NCBI RefSeq assembly: GCF_040907265.1 | Contig: NZ_JBFOHP010000002.1 | Location: 1,364,001-1,428,000 of the forward strand | Reading direction: 5' to 3' | DNA: 64,000 bases | Source of the DNA: Streptomyces sclerotialus | GTDB lineage: Bacteria > Actinomycetota > Actinomycetes > Streptomycetales > Streptomycetaceae | Shown: one piece after another, positions 1-7,656 of the stretch | Layout: each line of letters starts with the position of its first letter | How positions within the stretch are numbered: position 1 is the stretch's first letter | The notes under the pieces: generated by a model | Database searches by the model: none | Told to the model about the DNA's origin: nothing | Seen by the model: only the letters and a program-made list of their open reading frames with translations | Translations under genes and position numbers: made by a program

Positions 1-305
1 ACATCGATGGGCTGCGCACCCGAATTGTCGGGAATGCGGGCGTCGTCGACGTTGATGGCCACCCGCTCGACGGTGACGTCCGGGCGTCCGCCGGCCAGAC
101 CGACACAGAGCACCAGCTCGGGGTCGGCCTCCTCGACGGCCCCGCGGAGCACGTCGTTCGCCGCCCCGAAGACACAGGGCAGCTCGACGGCCGTGACCTC
201 GATGCCGGGCGGTGGATCGGCGGCGACGGCCTGCACGGCCTGCCAGGAGGGGTTGGCGTCATTCCCCTCGAAAGGGGCGAACCCCGTCAGAAGTACCCGT
301 GTCAT
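1..305 (-). CDS. pcp: Pyroglutamyl-peptidase I, N-terminal part (cut by window edge)
   Basis: Cysteine peptidase that removes N-terminal pyroglutamate from peptides in the cytoplasm, releasing 5-oxoproline. The translation starts MTRVLLTGFAPFEGNDANPS, the classic N-terminus of the family, and continues with the segment NPSWQAVQAVAADPPPGIEV and ELPCVFGAA. About 101 residues are visible; the catalytic Glu/Cys/His region would lie mostly beyond the edge, so intactness cannot be judged. The ATG is at 303-305, 39 bp downstream of the DUF979 stop and in the same direction, so it is probably the last gene of the DUF969-DUF979-pcp operon. The context fits exactly: the peptidase makes the compound that the neighbouring genes transport and open. 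Confidence 0.9.
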   Translation of the reverse strand, partial: MTRVLLTGFAPFEGNDANPSWQAVQAVAADPPPGIEVTAVELPCVFGAANDVLRGAVEEADPELVLCVGLAGGRPDVTVERVAINVDDARIPDNSGAQPID

Positions 306-344
306 GCGCTGTTCCTCGGCGTGGTCGGAGCGTGTGCGGTGGGG

Positions 345-1313
345 TCAGAAGGCGAAGGCGGCCATGATGACGATGTTGCAGCCCAGCAGTGCGACCGCGG
401 TGGGCAGCTGGGCCTTGATCGGCCCGTACTGGTCCTTCAGCTCCAGCAGTGCCGCCGGCACGACGTTGAAGTTGGCCGCCATCGGCGTGACGAGCGTGCC
501 GCAGAAACCGCAGAGCATACCGATCGCGAGGATCGCCGGCGCGTTGCCGTTCGCCTGCTCGATGAGGACGGGCCAGCCGACGGCGGCGGTCATGACCGGG
601 AAGGCCGCGAAGCCGTTGCCCATGATGACCGTGAAGAGGAACATCCCGACGCAGTAGACGACGACCGCGATGAGCACCGAATCGTGCGGCAGCACCGCCT
701 CGGTGATGATGCCGACCTGCTTGCCGACCCCGGAGACCGCGAAGATCGTACCGAGCGTGGCGAGCAGCTGCGGCAGCAGCATCGCCCAGCCCATCGACTC
801 CAGCATCGAGCGGCCCGCGTGCAGGGGTGCCGCGACCTTCTTATCGCGCAGCATCACCATGGCGAGCACGAGCGCCACGATGGCGCCGACCCCGAGACCG
901 AGGATGGTCTCGCTGCCCTTCTGGAGGAGCGGCGTGCCCCCGAAGGAGAGCTTCGGGACGAGGACGGCGCACACGAGGGCGACGGCGGGGATGGTGAGGG
1001 CGGGGATGAACAGCTTGCTGCCGTGCTTACGGGCGCTCGCCCGCCGCTCCTCCGTGGTGGTGGTACGGGGCTTGCCGCGCCCGGTGAACCCGAAGGCGGC
1101 GAGGCAGATCATCACGAGGACCGCGGCACCGAGGGGCTCGGCGGGGGCCGACTTGTCGACGACCCAGGAGCTGTAGACGAAGCCGGCGCCGAGCAGGCCC
1201 CAGAAGGCGGCGGTGCCGAAGCGCTTCGGGTTGGTGCGGTCGGCCGCCATCTGGGCGGCCATCACCAGGAAGAGCGCGCCGACCAGCCAGTAGAACCACT
1301 CTGCCTTGATCAC
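345..1313 (-). CDS. DUF979 membrane protein, probable 5-oxoproline transporter subunit
   Basis: Polytopic inner-membrane protein of about 322 residues with many hydrophobic segments, starting VIKAEWFYWLVGALFLV. It belongs to the DUF979 family, which always travels with DUF969 and is annotated as a two-subunit 5-oxoproline (pyroglutamate) transporter because the pair co-occurs with pcp and pxp genes; I know of no detailed biochemistry. I chose the GTG at 1311-1313, which overlaps the DUF969 stop (GTGA), rather than a longer reading frame running back into DUF969. The conserved stretch MGNGFAAFPVMTAAVGWPVL and the ending CGFCGTLVTPMAANFNVVPA are typical. It is followed by pcp, consistent with uptake of free pyroglutamate next to its release from peptides. 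Confidence 0.85.
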   Translation of the reverse strand: MIKAEWFYWLVGALFLVMAAQMAADRTNPKRFGTAAFWGLLGAGFVYSSWVVDKSAPAEPLGAAVLVMICLAAFGFTGRGKPRTTTTEERRASARKHGSKLFIPALTIPAVALVCAVLVPKLSFGGTPLLQKGSETILGLGVGAIVALVLAMVMLRDKKVAAPLHAGRSMLESMGWAMLLPQLLATLGTIFAVSGVGKQVGIITEAVLPHDSVLIAVVVYCVGMFLFTVIMGNGFAAFPVMTAAVGWPVLIEQANGNAPAILAIGMLCGFCGTLVTPMAANFNVVPAALLELKDQYGPIKAQLPTAVALLGCNIVIMAAFAF

Positions 1314-2017
1314 TTCGCGGCCTCCTGGGTGGCGAGTTCCACGCGGGCGCCGAGCAGTTCGCGCTCCAGCGTGCGGTCCATGCGGAGCAGCCGGCCGCCG
1401 TGCACGACGAGGGCGCACAGCCCGGTCGGGATGGCCCAGAGAGCGAGCTGCAGGGGTTCGAGGTGGGTGTGGTACGTCGAGTTGGCGAAGCCGGTGATCA
1501 GGAGGATCGAGCCGACGGCCAGGAAGACGTCCTCGCCGAAGAAGAGCCCGACGTTGTCGGCGCTGGCGGTGAAGGACCGGATCTTCTCCCGGGTCTTGTC
1601 CGGCAGCGTCCCGTAGCGGCGTTCGGCCGCGCCCTCGGCCATCGGGGCGGCGAGCGGGCGCACGGTCTGCGCGGGGCCGAAGAGGTCCCGCAGGCCGAGC
1701 GCGGCGAAGCCCTGCCGCAGCACGAGGTACAGCGTCAGGAAGCGCCCGGTGGTCAGCTTGGCGAAGCGCGAGATGAGGTTGCGCGCCTGCTCCTGAAGGC
1801 CGTAGCGCTCCAGGAGGCCGATGACCGGCAGCGTGATGACGAAGATCGTCACGGCTCGGCTGGAGGCGAAGCCGTCCCCGAAGGCCGCGAGGACCTTCTG
1901 GGGGGACAGTCCGCCGAGGAAGCCGGTGGCGATGCCCGCCACCCCCACGACCAGCAAGGGGTTGCGCCGCGTGGCGAATCCGATGATCACCACGAGAACG
2001 CCCAGAAGAACGATCAC
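1310..2017 (-). CDS. DUF969 membrane protein, probable 5-oxoproline transporter subunit
   Basis: Membrane protein of 235 residues beginning (GTG) with a hydrophobic segment MIVLLGVLVVIIGFATRRNP. It is the DUF969 partner of the next gene; the two are thought to form one transporter, with the substrate inferred from genome context. The family segment RDLFGPAQTVRPLAAPMAEG and the late segment SADNVGLFFGEDVFLAVGSI are present and there is no frameshift. It is the first gene of the leftward operon. Its promoter (2071-2100) lies between this gene and gntR and carries a FadR-type operator, so the operon is probably repressed by the neighbouring GntR protein. Confidence 0.85.
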   Translation of the reverse strand: MIVLLGVLVVIIGFATRRNPLLVVGVAGIATGFLGGLSPQKVLAAFGDGFASSRAVTIFVITLPVIGLLERYGLQEQARNLISRFAKLTTGRFLTLYLVLRQGFAALGLRDLFGPAQTVRPLAAPMAEGAAERRYGTLPDKTREKIRSFTASADNVGLFFGEDVFLAVGSILLITGFANSTYHTHLEPLQLALWAIPTGLCALVVHGGRLLRMDRTLERELLGARVELATQEAAK

Positions 2018-2070
2018 CGGACCGCCTTTCGCACGCAGGACCCCACGGGGTGTCGTGAGGATGTGCCAGG

Positions 2071-2100
2071 ACGGTAGAGGATCGTTCTACGATCCGACAA
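2071..2100 (-). promoter_or_regulatory. Promoter and GntR-type operator of the DUF969-DUF979-pcp operon
   Basis: Read on the minus strand: a -35 box TTGTCG (2095-2100), an 18-bp spacer and a -10 box TACCGT (2071-2076). The spacer holds a perfect palindrome, GGATCGT-AGA-ACGATCC (2079-2095), whose core TCGTAGAACGA fits the FadR-subfamily GntR consensus TNGTNNNACNA. The 30-bp block matches the pxpA promoter block (2956-2985) at 23 of 30 positions. An operator between -35 and -10 implies repression. Confidence 0.7.
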
Positions 2101-2116
2101 TAGGTTGAACGTTCTG

Positions 2117-2854
2117 TTACCGGCCGGAAGCTTGTCCGGGCAGCCGCTGGGCGTACGCGCTCGCCAGCTGCGCCCGGGAGTCCTCCAGGTAGGACGCGAG
2201 AAGCCGTTCGGCCTGCACGGTGTCGCCGCCCTGGAGCGCTTCGAGGATCTGCCGGTTCCGCGTGAGGTACGGCTCGTGGAAGCGGCGCGGATCGTCCATC
2301 ACGTGGAACACCAGCCGCAGCTCGGCGAGGACGCCGCGCATCAGCTCGTCCGTGCGCGGGCTGCCGGCCAGCGCCACCAGCGCCTGATGGAAGCGGATGT
2401 TGGCGGTCGACAGGTCCTGCCAGGACCGCTCCAGGGCGGCCCGCTCCCCCGCCACCACGGCCGCCTCGACCTGGTCCAGGTCGTACGGCGGCTCACCGAG
2501 GCCGCGTACCACGGCGCACTCGACCATGCCGCGCACCCGGTAGATGTCGAGGAGGTCGTCCACCGCGACCACCCGCACGAAGACGCCCCGGTTCAGCTCG
2601 TGCACCAGCAGCCGTTCGTGCGTGAGCAGCCGGAACGCCTCCCGCAAGGTGTTGCGCGAGACCCCCAGGGCCCCGCCGATGGAGTCCTCCGACAGCCGCA
2701 CTCCGGGCGGGAAGAACCCCTCCGCGATACGGTCGCGCAGTATGTCGGCGACCCGCTCAGCGGTGCTCGTCCGCCCCAGCAGCGCGCGGTCCACCGCCAG
2801 TCCCGCCGGCTCCGGGAGCCGCCGGTCGATGCCCTTCGCCACGTCGTGCCTCAC
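2117..2854 (-). CDS. GntR family (FadR/FCD type) regulator of the pyroglutamate genes
   Basis: DNA-binding repressor of about 245 residues. An N-terminal winged helix (STAERVADILRDRIAEGFFP, then LSEDSIGGALGVSRNTLREA) is followed by an all-helical FCD ligand domain with the usual metal-site region (ANIRFHQALVALAG). I chose GTG at 2852-2854 because a GGGGGAC ribosome site lies just upstream; the next upstream GTG (2908) has none. It sits between two operons of pyroglutamate genes whose promoters both carry TNGTNNNACNA sites, so it very likely controls both. The ligand is probably 5-oxoproline or a product; that part is inference. Its own promoter should lie in 2855-2955, so it may be autoregulated. 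Confidence 0.85.
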   Translation of the reverse strand: MRHDVAKGIDRRLPEPAGLAVDRALLGRTSTAERVADILRDRIAEGFFPPGVRLSEDSIGGALGVSRNTLREAFRLLTHERLLVHELNRGVFVRVVAVDDLLDIYRVRGMVECAVVRGLGEPPYDLDQVEAAVVAGERAALERSWQDLSTANIRFHQALVALAGSPRTDELMRGVLAELRLVFHVMDDPRRFHEPYLTRNRQILEALQGGDTVQAERLLASYLEDSRAQLASAYAQRLPGQASGR

Positions 2855-2936
2855 TTTCGTCCCCCGGTCACCGCGACCGCGTACGACAGCGGCCCCGCGG
2901 CCGCTCACAAGGGCACGCAGTCAATCCCAGATCGCC

Positions 2937-2961
2937 GGACAAGACAACAACCCTCTTGTCC
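2937..2961. repeat. Inverted repeat overlapping the pxpA -35 region
   Basis: Perfect 8-bp inverted repeat GGACAAGA (2937-2944) / TCTTGTCC (2954-2961) with a 9-bp spacer. Its right arm contains the -35 box of the pxpA promoter. It could be a second regulator site or a chance feature beside the better supported operator at 2964-2974. Confidence 0.4.
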
Positions 2962-2985
2962 TATCGTTCAACAATCCTCTAGCTT
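2956..2985 (+). promoter_or_regulatory. Promoter and GntR-type operator of pxpABC
   Basis: A -35 box TTGTCC (2956-2961), an 18-bp spacer and a -10 box TAGCTT (2980-2985) point toward pxpA. The spacer contains TCGTTCAACAA (2964-2974), a match to TNGTNNNACNA, inside the near palindrome ATCGTTCAACAAT. The layout is the same as at 2071-2100. The predicted leader to the pxpA ATG is about 110 nt. Confidence 0.7.
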
Positions 2986-3104
2986 GAAGCGGTAAGCCGG
3001 TCGGCCCGAGCGCCCCAGGAGGACAGCCGCTACGGAACGGGCCGGCCGGCTCTGCCCTGCCCTGCCCCTCGCCCGGCACCGCCGGCCTGTTGGAACGGAC
3101 CCAC

Positions 3105-3869
3105 ATGACGGACCCGGTGATCGACCTCAACGCCGACCTCGGTGAAGGGTTCGGACGGTGGCACCTCACCGACGACGACAGTCTCCTCTCCGTCGTCACC
3201 AGCGCCAACGTCGCATGCGGCTTCCACGCGGGCGACCCCTCGACGATGCGCAGGGTGTGCGAGACGGCAGCCGAGCGCGGTGTCCGCATCGGCGCCCAGG
3301 TCTCCTACCGCGACCTCGCCGGCTTCGGCCGCCGCGCCATGGACGTGCCCCCGGACGAACTCGCCGACGAGATCGCTTACCAGATCGGCGCCCTGGAGGT
3401 CTTCGCGCGCGCCGCCGGGTCCCGGGTCTCGTACGTCAAGCCGCACGGAGCCCTCTACAACCGTGCCGTGCACGACGCCGAACAGGCGGCCGCCGTCGTG
3501 GCGGGCATCCGGCGCGCTGCCGGTCCGCTGCCCGTCCTCGGGCTTCCCGGTTCGGAGTTGCACGCGGAGGCGCGCGCCGCGGGACTGCCCGCCGTCGCCG
3601 AGGCGTTCGCCGACCGCGCCTACACCGCCGCCGGCACGCTGGTGTCACGCCGCGAGCCCGGCGCGGTCGTCCACGACCCGGATGCCGTCGTCAAGCGCTC
3701 CCTCGGCCTCGCCCGCGACCACGCCGTCACCTCGATCGACGGGGAGCGCGTGGAGGTCGACCTCCAGTCCCTGTGCCTGCACGGTGACACCCCGGGCGCC
3801 GCGGCACTCGCCCGGCGGGTACGCGACGAACTGACGGCCGCCGGCGTCCGTGTGGCGGCGTTCGCATGA
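3105..3869 (+). CDS. pxpA: 5-oxoprolinase subunit PxpA (LamB/YcsF family)
   Basis: Subunit of the prokaryotic ATP-dependent 5-oxoprolinase, which opens 5-oxoproline to L-glutamate. 254 residues. Family landmarks: NADLGE (9-14), ANVACGFHAGDP (34-45) and KPHGALYN (112-119), with LCLHGDTPGA near the C-terminus. I chose the ATG at 3105; an upstream TTG (3090) would only add five residues. It opens a three-gene operon: its stop overlaps the pxpB start (ATGA at 3866). The promoter at 2956-2985 carries the GntR operator shared with the transporter operon. In the known PxpABC complex A acts with B and C; none of the three is active alone. Confidence 0.95.
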   Translation: MTDPVIDLNADLGEGFGRWHLTDDDSLLSVVTSANVACGFHAGDPSTMRRVCETAAERGVRIGAQVSYRDLAGFGRRAMDVPPDELADEIAYQIGALEVFARAAGSRVSYVKPHGALYNRAVHDAEQAAAVVAGIRRAAGPLPVLGLPGSELHAEARAAGLPAVAEAFADRAYTAAGTLVSRREPGAVVHDPDAVVKRSLGLARDHAVTSIDGERVEVDLQSLCLHGDTPGAAALARRVRDELTAAGVRVAAFA

Positions 3870-4552
3870 CCGCACTCCCGGCCGGCACCGCCGAGGACCG
3901 CGCCCTCCGTATGCGCGCCCTGCCCGTGGGCGACCACGGTCTGCTCGTCGAGCTGGACAGCGGCGAGGCCGTCGAAGCGCTCCACGCGGAGCTGCTGCGC
4001 CGCGCCGCAGCCGGCCGGCTGCCCGCCACCCGCGAGATCGTGCCCGCGGCACGCACCGTGCTGATCGACGGACTCGCCGAACCGGAGCGGTTCGCCGCCG
4101 AGCTGGCCCGCTGGGACGTCCCGCCGGCCACCCGCTCCGGTGCGCGGACCATCGAGGTCCCCGTCCGATACGACGGCCCCGACCTCGCCGACGTCGCCGA
4201 GCTGTGGGGCGTCACCCCGGAGGAGGTCGTACGGATCCACTCCGGCACCGAATTCCGCGTCGCCTTCTGCGGCTTCGCCCCCGGCTTCGGATACCTCACC
4301 GGCCTGCCCGAGCGCTACCACGTGCCGCGCCGCGCCACCCCGAGGACCCGCCTCCCGGTGGGCTCGGTGGCCCTCGCGGGCCCGTACACGGGCGTGTACC
4401 CGCGCTCCTCCCCCGGAGGCTGGCAACTGCTGGGCACCACGGACGCCGTGCTGTGGGACGCGTCCCGGGAGCCGGCGGCACTGTTCGCACCCGGCACACT
4501 CGTACGCTTCGTCCCGCAACCCTTCGATCAGCGCCCGGAGGCGGCCCAGTGA
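3866..4552 (+). CDS. pxpB: 5-oxoprolinase subunit PxpB (KipI family)
   Basis: 228-residue carboxyltransferase-like subunit of 5-oxoprolinase (family once named for the KipI kinase inhibitor). Hallmarks are LPVGDHGLLVEL near residue 20, GTEFRVAFCGFAPGFGYLTG in the middle, and GSVALAGPYTGVYPRSSPGG followed by WQLLG. It overlaps pxpA by 4 bp (ATGA) and pxpC by 4 bp (GTGA), so translation is coupled and the three subunits are probably made in equal amounts. With pxpA, pxpC, pcp and the DUF969/DUF979 transporter next to it, the metabolic role is secure. Confidence 0.93.
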   Translation: MTALPAGTAEDRALRMRALPVGDHGLLVELDSGEAVEALHAELLRRAAAGRLPATREIVPAARTVLIDGLAEPERFAAELARWDVPPATRSGARTIEVPVRYDGPDLADVAELWGVTPEEVVRIHSGTEFRVAFCGFAPGFGYLTGLPERYHVPRRATPRTRLPVGSVALAGPYTGVYPRSSPGGWQLLGTTDAVLWDASREPAALFAPGTLVRFVPQPFDQRPEAAQ

Positions 4553-5436
4553 CCGACCGCGCATTCGCCGTCGTACGCGCCGGGGCACTGACCACCGTCC
4601 AGGACCTCGGCCGCGCCGGCCACGCCCACCTGGGCGTCCCGCGCTCCGGCGCGCTCGACGCCGACGCCCACCGCCTGGCCAACCGCCTCGTCGGCAACGC
4701 CCCCGGGGCCGCGACCCTGGAGACCACCGTCACCGGCTGCGCGGTACGCATGCGCTGCGCGGCCACCGTGGCCGTCACCGGAGCCCCGTGCCCGGTGACC
4801 GTCGACGGCCGCCCCGCCGCCTGGGGCGCACCGGTGCACGTGCCGGCCGACGCCGTACTGGAGGTGGGCACCGCCACCCACGGGCTGCGCAGCTACCTGG
4901 CCTTCGCGGGCGGCATCGAAGCCGAACCGGTACTGGGCAGCCGCGCCACCGACCTGCTCTCGGGGCTCGGCCCCGACCCGCTCGCCGACGGCGCCGTCCT
5001 GCCGCTCGGCACACCGGGCGCGCCGGTTCCGGCGGCCGACGCGGTGCCGCACTCCGGACCGGTACGCGAACTGGTCCTGCCGGTCCGCCTCGGGCCGCGC
5101 GACGACTGGTTCACCGCGGCCGGGCTGCGGACCCTCCTCACCGGTGTCTGGCGGGTGTCGTCCGCGAGCAACCGCATCGGCCTGCGCACGGAGGGCCCGG
5201 CCCTGGAACGTGCCCGGGACGGCGAACTCCCCAGCGAGGGCATGCCCCTGGGCGCCGTCCAGGTGCCGCCGAACGGCCTCCCGGTGCTCTTCCTGGCCGA
5301 CCACCCGACGACCGGCGGCTACCCGGTCGTCGGCGTCGTCCAGGAGGCCGCGCTGCCGGCCGCCGCACAGGCCGCGCCGGGGACTCCGGTGCGCTTCGTA
5401 CGGGCGCATCGCAGCCCCCGGGTGCGCGGCGTCTGA
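4549..5436 (+). CDS. pxpC: 5-oxoprolinase subunit PxpC (biotin-dependent carboxyltransferase-like, KipA family)
   Basis: Third subunit of the 5-oxoprolinase, 295 residues. Family motifs: VRAGALTTVQDLGRAGHAHL near the N-terminus, GVPRSGALDADAHRLANRLV, LRSYLAFAGGIEAEPVLGS and the late segment SEGMPLGAVQVPPNGLPVLF. Start is the GTG at 4549 inside the GTGA overlap with the pxpB stop; a longer frame exists upstream but only as a shadow of pxpB. It ends the rightward operon. The 114 bp to the next gene (5437-5550, convergent) holds no recognisable gene. Confidence 0.93.
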   Translation: MTDRAFAVVRAGALTTVQDLGRAGHAHLGVPRSGALDADAHRLANRLVGNAPGAATLETTVTGCAVRMRCAATVAVTGAPCPVTVDGRPAAWGAPVHVPADAVLEVGTATHGLRSYLAFAGGIEAEPVLGSRATDLLSGLGPDPLADGAVLPLGTPGAPVPAADAVPHSGPVRELVLPVRLGPRDDWFTAAGLRTLLTGVWRVSSASNRIGLRTEGPALERARDGELPSEGMPLGAVQVPPNGLPVLFLADHPTTGGYPVVGVVQEAALPAAAQAAPGTPVRFVRAHRSPRVRGV

Positions 5437-5550
5437 GCCCTCCTCGGGCACGGCGTCCGCCGCTGCTCCTCGGCCGTCCGCGCACTGCGGGCGAGCACCA
5501 CGAGGGAGCAGACCAGCGGAGCCGTGCCGGCCTTCGTGGTGGCGTCCATG

Positions 5551-6921
5551 TCAGCGCCCCGCGATGCGGTCGGCGAGCTTCGCGATCGGTGCGGTGGTGG
5601 TGCGGCGCGCCGCCTCACTGCGGTCCGCGGCCCGGTAGGCGGCGTACATGCCGTGCACGCCGAGCCAGCGGGCGGGCTCCGGCTCCCAGGCCCGGGTCCG
5701 GTGGCCGGTCCACGGCAGCCGGGTCAGCTCGGTGTCCCGCTCCAGCACGAGGTCGCGCAGGGTCCGGCCGGCCAGGTTGGTGGCCGCGACGCCGTGGCCC
5801 GCGTAGCCACCCGCCCAGCCCAGTCCCGTGGTCCGGTCGAAGGAGACGGACGCGCACCAGTCGCGCGGTACGGCGAGCACTCCTGACCAGGCGTGGTCGA
5901 TCCGCGCCCCGACGGTCGCGGGCAGCAGCCGGTTCAGGGTGTCGCGCAGCGCCCGTACGGTCTTCGGGCTGGTCCGCCCGTCCCGGTCCACGCGGGACCC
6001 GAAGCGGTACGGGACGCCGCGCCCGCCGATCGCGATACGGCCGTCCGCGGTGCGCTGCGCGTACATGTAGGCGTGTGTGAGATCGCTGAGCAGCTCCTGG
6101 CCGTCCCAGCCGATGGCCTTCCAGGCGGCGTCGGGGAGCGGCTCCGTGACGACCATGGAGGAGTTCATCGGCAGCCAGGTGCGGCGCTCGCCTTCGAGGT
6201 CGCTGGTGAAGCCCTCGGTGGCGCGCAGGACCCGGCGGGCGCGCACCGTCCCGAAGGGCGTGTCGGCGCGTCCGGGGGCGATGCGGGTGACGGGCGTGGA
6301 CTCGTGGATGCGCACTCCGAGGGCCGCGACCGCCCGGGCGAGCCCCTGGACGAGCTTGGCCGGGTGGACACGGGCGCAGTGCGGGTTGTGCACGCCACCC
6401 AGTGCGCCGGCCACATCGATACGGTCGCGCACCTCGCGCCCCGAGAGCAGGACCTCGTCCTCGTTGCCCCAGTACCGCGACTTCTCGTGCGCGGCGCGCA
6501 GCCGCGGCAGCTGGGCGGGCCGGTGGGCCACGCTCAGGTAGCCGCTCTTGACGACGTCGGCGTCGATGCCCTCGGCGTCGGCCACCGCGATGACCTCGTC
6601 CACCGTGGCGTTCATGGCCCGTTGCAGCTCCAGAACGGACTGCCGGCCCCGCTCCCGCGCGTACACCGCGGGCGATCCGGCGATCTTCGCGCTGAGCCAG
6701 CCGGCGTTCCGCCCCGAGGCGCCGAAGCCGGCGAACTCCCGCTCCAGTACGACGATGTCCAGGCCCGGGTCGGCCTTCTTGAGGTAGTACGCGGTCCACA
6801 GCCCGGTGAAGCCGGCGCCGACGACGCACACGTCGGCGTCGGCCGGCCCGTCCAGGGGATCGCGCCGGCTGGGGACGCCGGTCCGGCGATACCAGAAGGA
6901 GATGTGGCCGTTCAACGTCAT
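5551..6921 (-). CDS. FAD-dependent amine/amino-acid oxidoreductase (DAO family, PuuB-like)
   Basis: 456-residue flavoprotein of the D-amino-acid oxidase fold. A Rossmann FAD site (VCVVGAGFTGLWTAYYL) lies near residue 34, then FGASGRNAGWLSAKIAG, and the C-terminal FAD/substrate motif TGLGWAGGYAGHGVAATNLA. The overall pattern resembles gamma-glutamylputrescine oxidase (PuuB), which oxidises a gamma-glutamylated amine, but the substrate is not proven. A GGAGGAC ribosome site precedes the ATG. It lies 15 bp downstream of an XRE-cupin regulator in the same direction, the usual PuuR-like partner, so the two form an operon. Its place in a pyroglutamate island suggests a gamma-glutamyl or related substrate (inference). 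Confidence 0.82.
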   Translation of the reverse strand: MTLNGHISFWYRRTGVPSRRDPLDGPADADVCVVGAGFTGLWTAYYLKKADPGLDIVVLEREFAGFGASGRNAGWLSAKIAGSPAVYARERGRQSVLELQRAMNATVDEVIAVADAEGIDADVVKSGYLSVAHRPAQLPRLRAAHEKSRYWGNEDEVLLSGREVRDRIDVAGALGGVHNPHCARVHPAKLVQGLARAVAALGVRIHESTPVTRIAPGRADTPFGTVRARRVLRATEGFTSDLEGERRTWLPMNSSMVVTEPLPDAAWKAIGWDGQELLSDLTHAYMYAQRTADGRIAIGGRGVPYRFGSRVDRDGRTSPKTVRALRDTLNRLLPATVGARIDHAWSGVLAVPRDWCASVSFDRTTGLGWAGGYAGHGVAATNLAGRTLRDLVLERDTELTRLPWTGHRTRAWEPEPARWLGVHGMYAAYRAADRSEAARRTTTAPIAKLADRIAGR

Positions 6922-6936
6922 CGCGTCCTCCGTCGC

Positions 6937-7527
6937 TCAGTAGCTGGGCGGGCTGATCACCCACAGGACCCTGGCTCCGTCCCCGCCGGTCTCCACGAGC
7001 TTGTGCGGCACGGCGCTGCTGTGCCGGATGCTGTCGCCGGGCCCCAGGGAGAACCGCTCGTCCCCGAGGTGCAGTTCGACCTCGCCTTCCAGCACGTAGA
7101 GGAATTCCTCGGAGTCGCCGTGCGTACAGGGGCGGTCGCCGGTGGACCCGCCGGGCTCGAACTCGCCGAGGAACGCCTCCAGATGGTGCTGCGGCCCCGG
7201 AGTGAGCCGGAACTTGCGCCCCAGCACACCGAAGGTCAGGCCCGGCGCTGCGGCCGCCCTCAGGACCCGCGGGCCGGTCGTGTAGTCGGCGGCGAACAGG
7301 TCACCCGTCTTCAGGCCGAGCGCCGCGGCGATCTGCTGGAGCGTGGCGATGCTCGGGTTGGCGATGCCGCGCTCGACCTGGCTGAGGTAGCCCTCGCTGA
7401 TCCCGGCCGCTTCGGCGACCGCCCGCAGCGTCAGCCGCCGGGCGCGGCGCAGGGTGCGCAGCCGGCCGCCCACGGGGACGTCCCCGGCACCGTCGTCGTG
7501 CCGCCCGTCGGCGGGCTCATGTGCCAT
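6937..7527 (-). CDS. XRE-cupin transcriptional regulator (PuuR-like)
   Basis: 196-residue regulator with an N-terminal helix-turn-helix (RRLTLRAVAEAAGISEGYLS, then QVERGIANPSIATLQQIAAA) and a C-terminal cupin sensor (HGDSEEFLYVLEGEVELHLG). This architecture is typical of regulators of amine and gamma-glutamyl-amine catabolism. I chose the ATG at 7525-7527; a longer frame lacks support, and a good promoter lies immediately upstream. The predicted transcription start falls at about the A of the ATG, so the mRNA is probably leaderless. A 9-bp inverted repeat covers that promoter, suggesting autoregulation. It is co-directional with the FAD oxidase downstream. Confidence 0.85.
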   Translation of the reverse strand: MAHEPADGRHDDGAGDVPVGGRLRTLRRARRLTLRAVAEAAGISEGYLSQVERGIANPSIATLQQIAAALGLKTGDLFAADYTTGPRVLRAAAAPGLTFGVLGRKFRLTPGPQHHLEAFLGEFEPGGSTGDRPCTHGDSEEFLYVLEGEVELHLGDERFSLGPGDSIRHSSAVPHKLVETGGDGARVLWVISPPSY

Positions 7528-7534
7528 GGCCGGG

Positions 7535-7571
7535 AAGCTAAAGAACTCTGGCTTCCGGGACAAGAGTTCTT
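7535..7571 (-). promoter_or_regulatory. Promoter with inverted-repeat operator of the XRE-cupin/FAD oxidase operon
   Basis: Minus strand: -35 TTGTCC (7558-7563), 17-bp spacer, -10 TAGCTT (7535-7540), then the ATG at 7527, about the distance of a transcription start. The perfect inverted repeat AAGAACTCT (7541-7549) / AGAGTTCTT (7563-7571), arms centred 22 bp apart (two helical turns), covers spacer and -35. This fits a repressor site for a dimer of HTH proteins. Confidence 0.65.
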
Positions 7572-7656
7572 ACACAGCACCTCAGAAATATTCACTGACG
7601 CGGCGTGCGACTGACGTGCCTCTCGCCGCATGCCGCACGCCGCTCGCCGCCACGCG

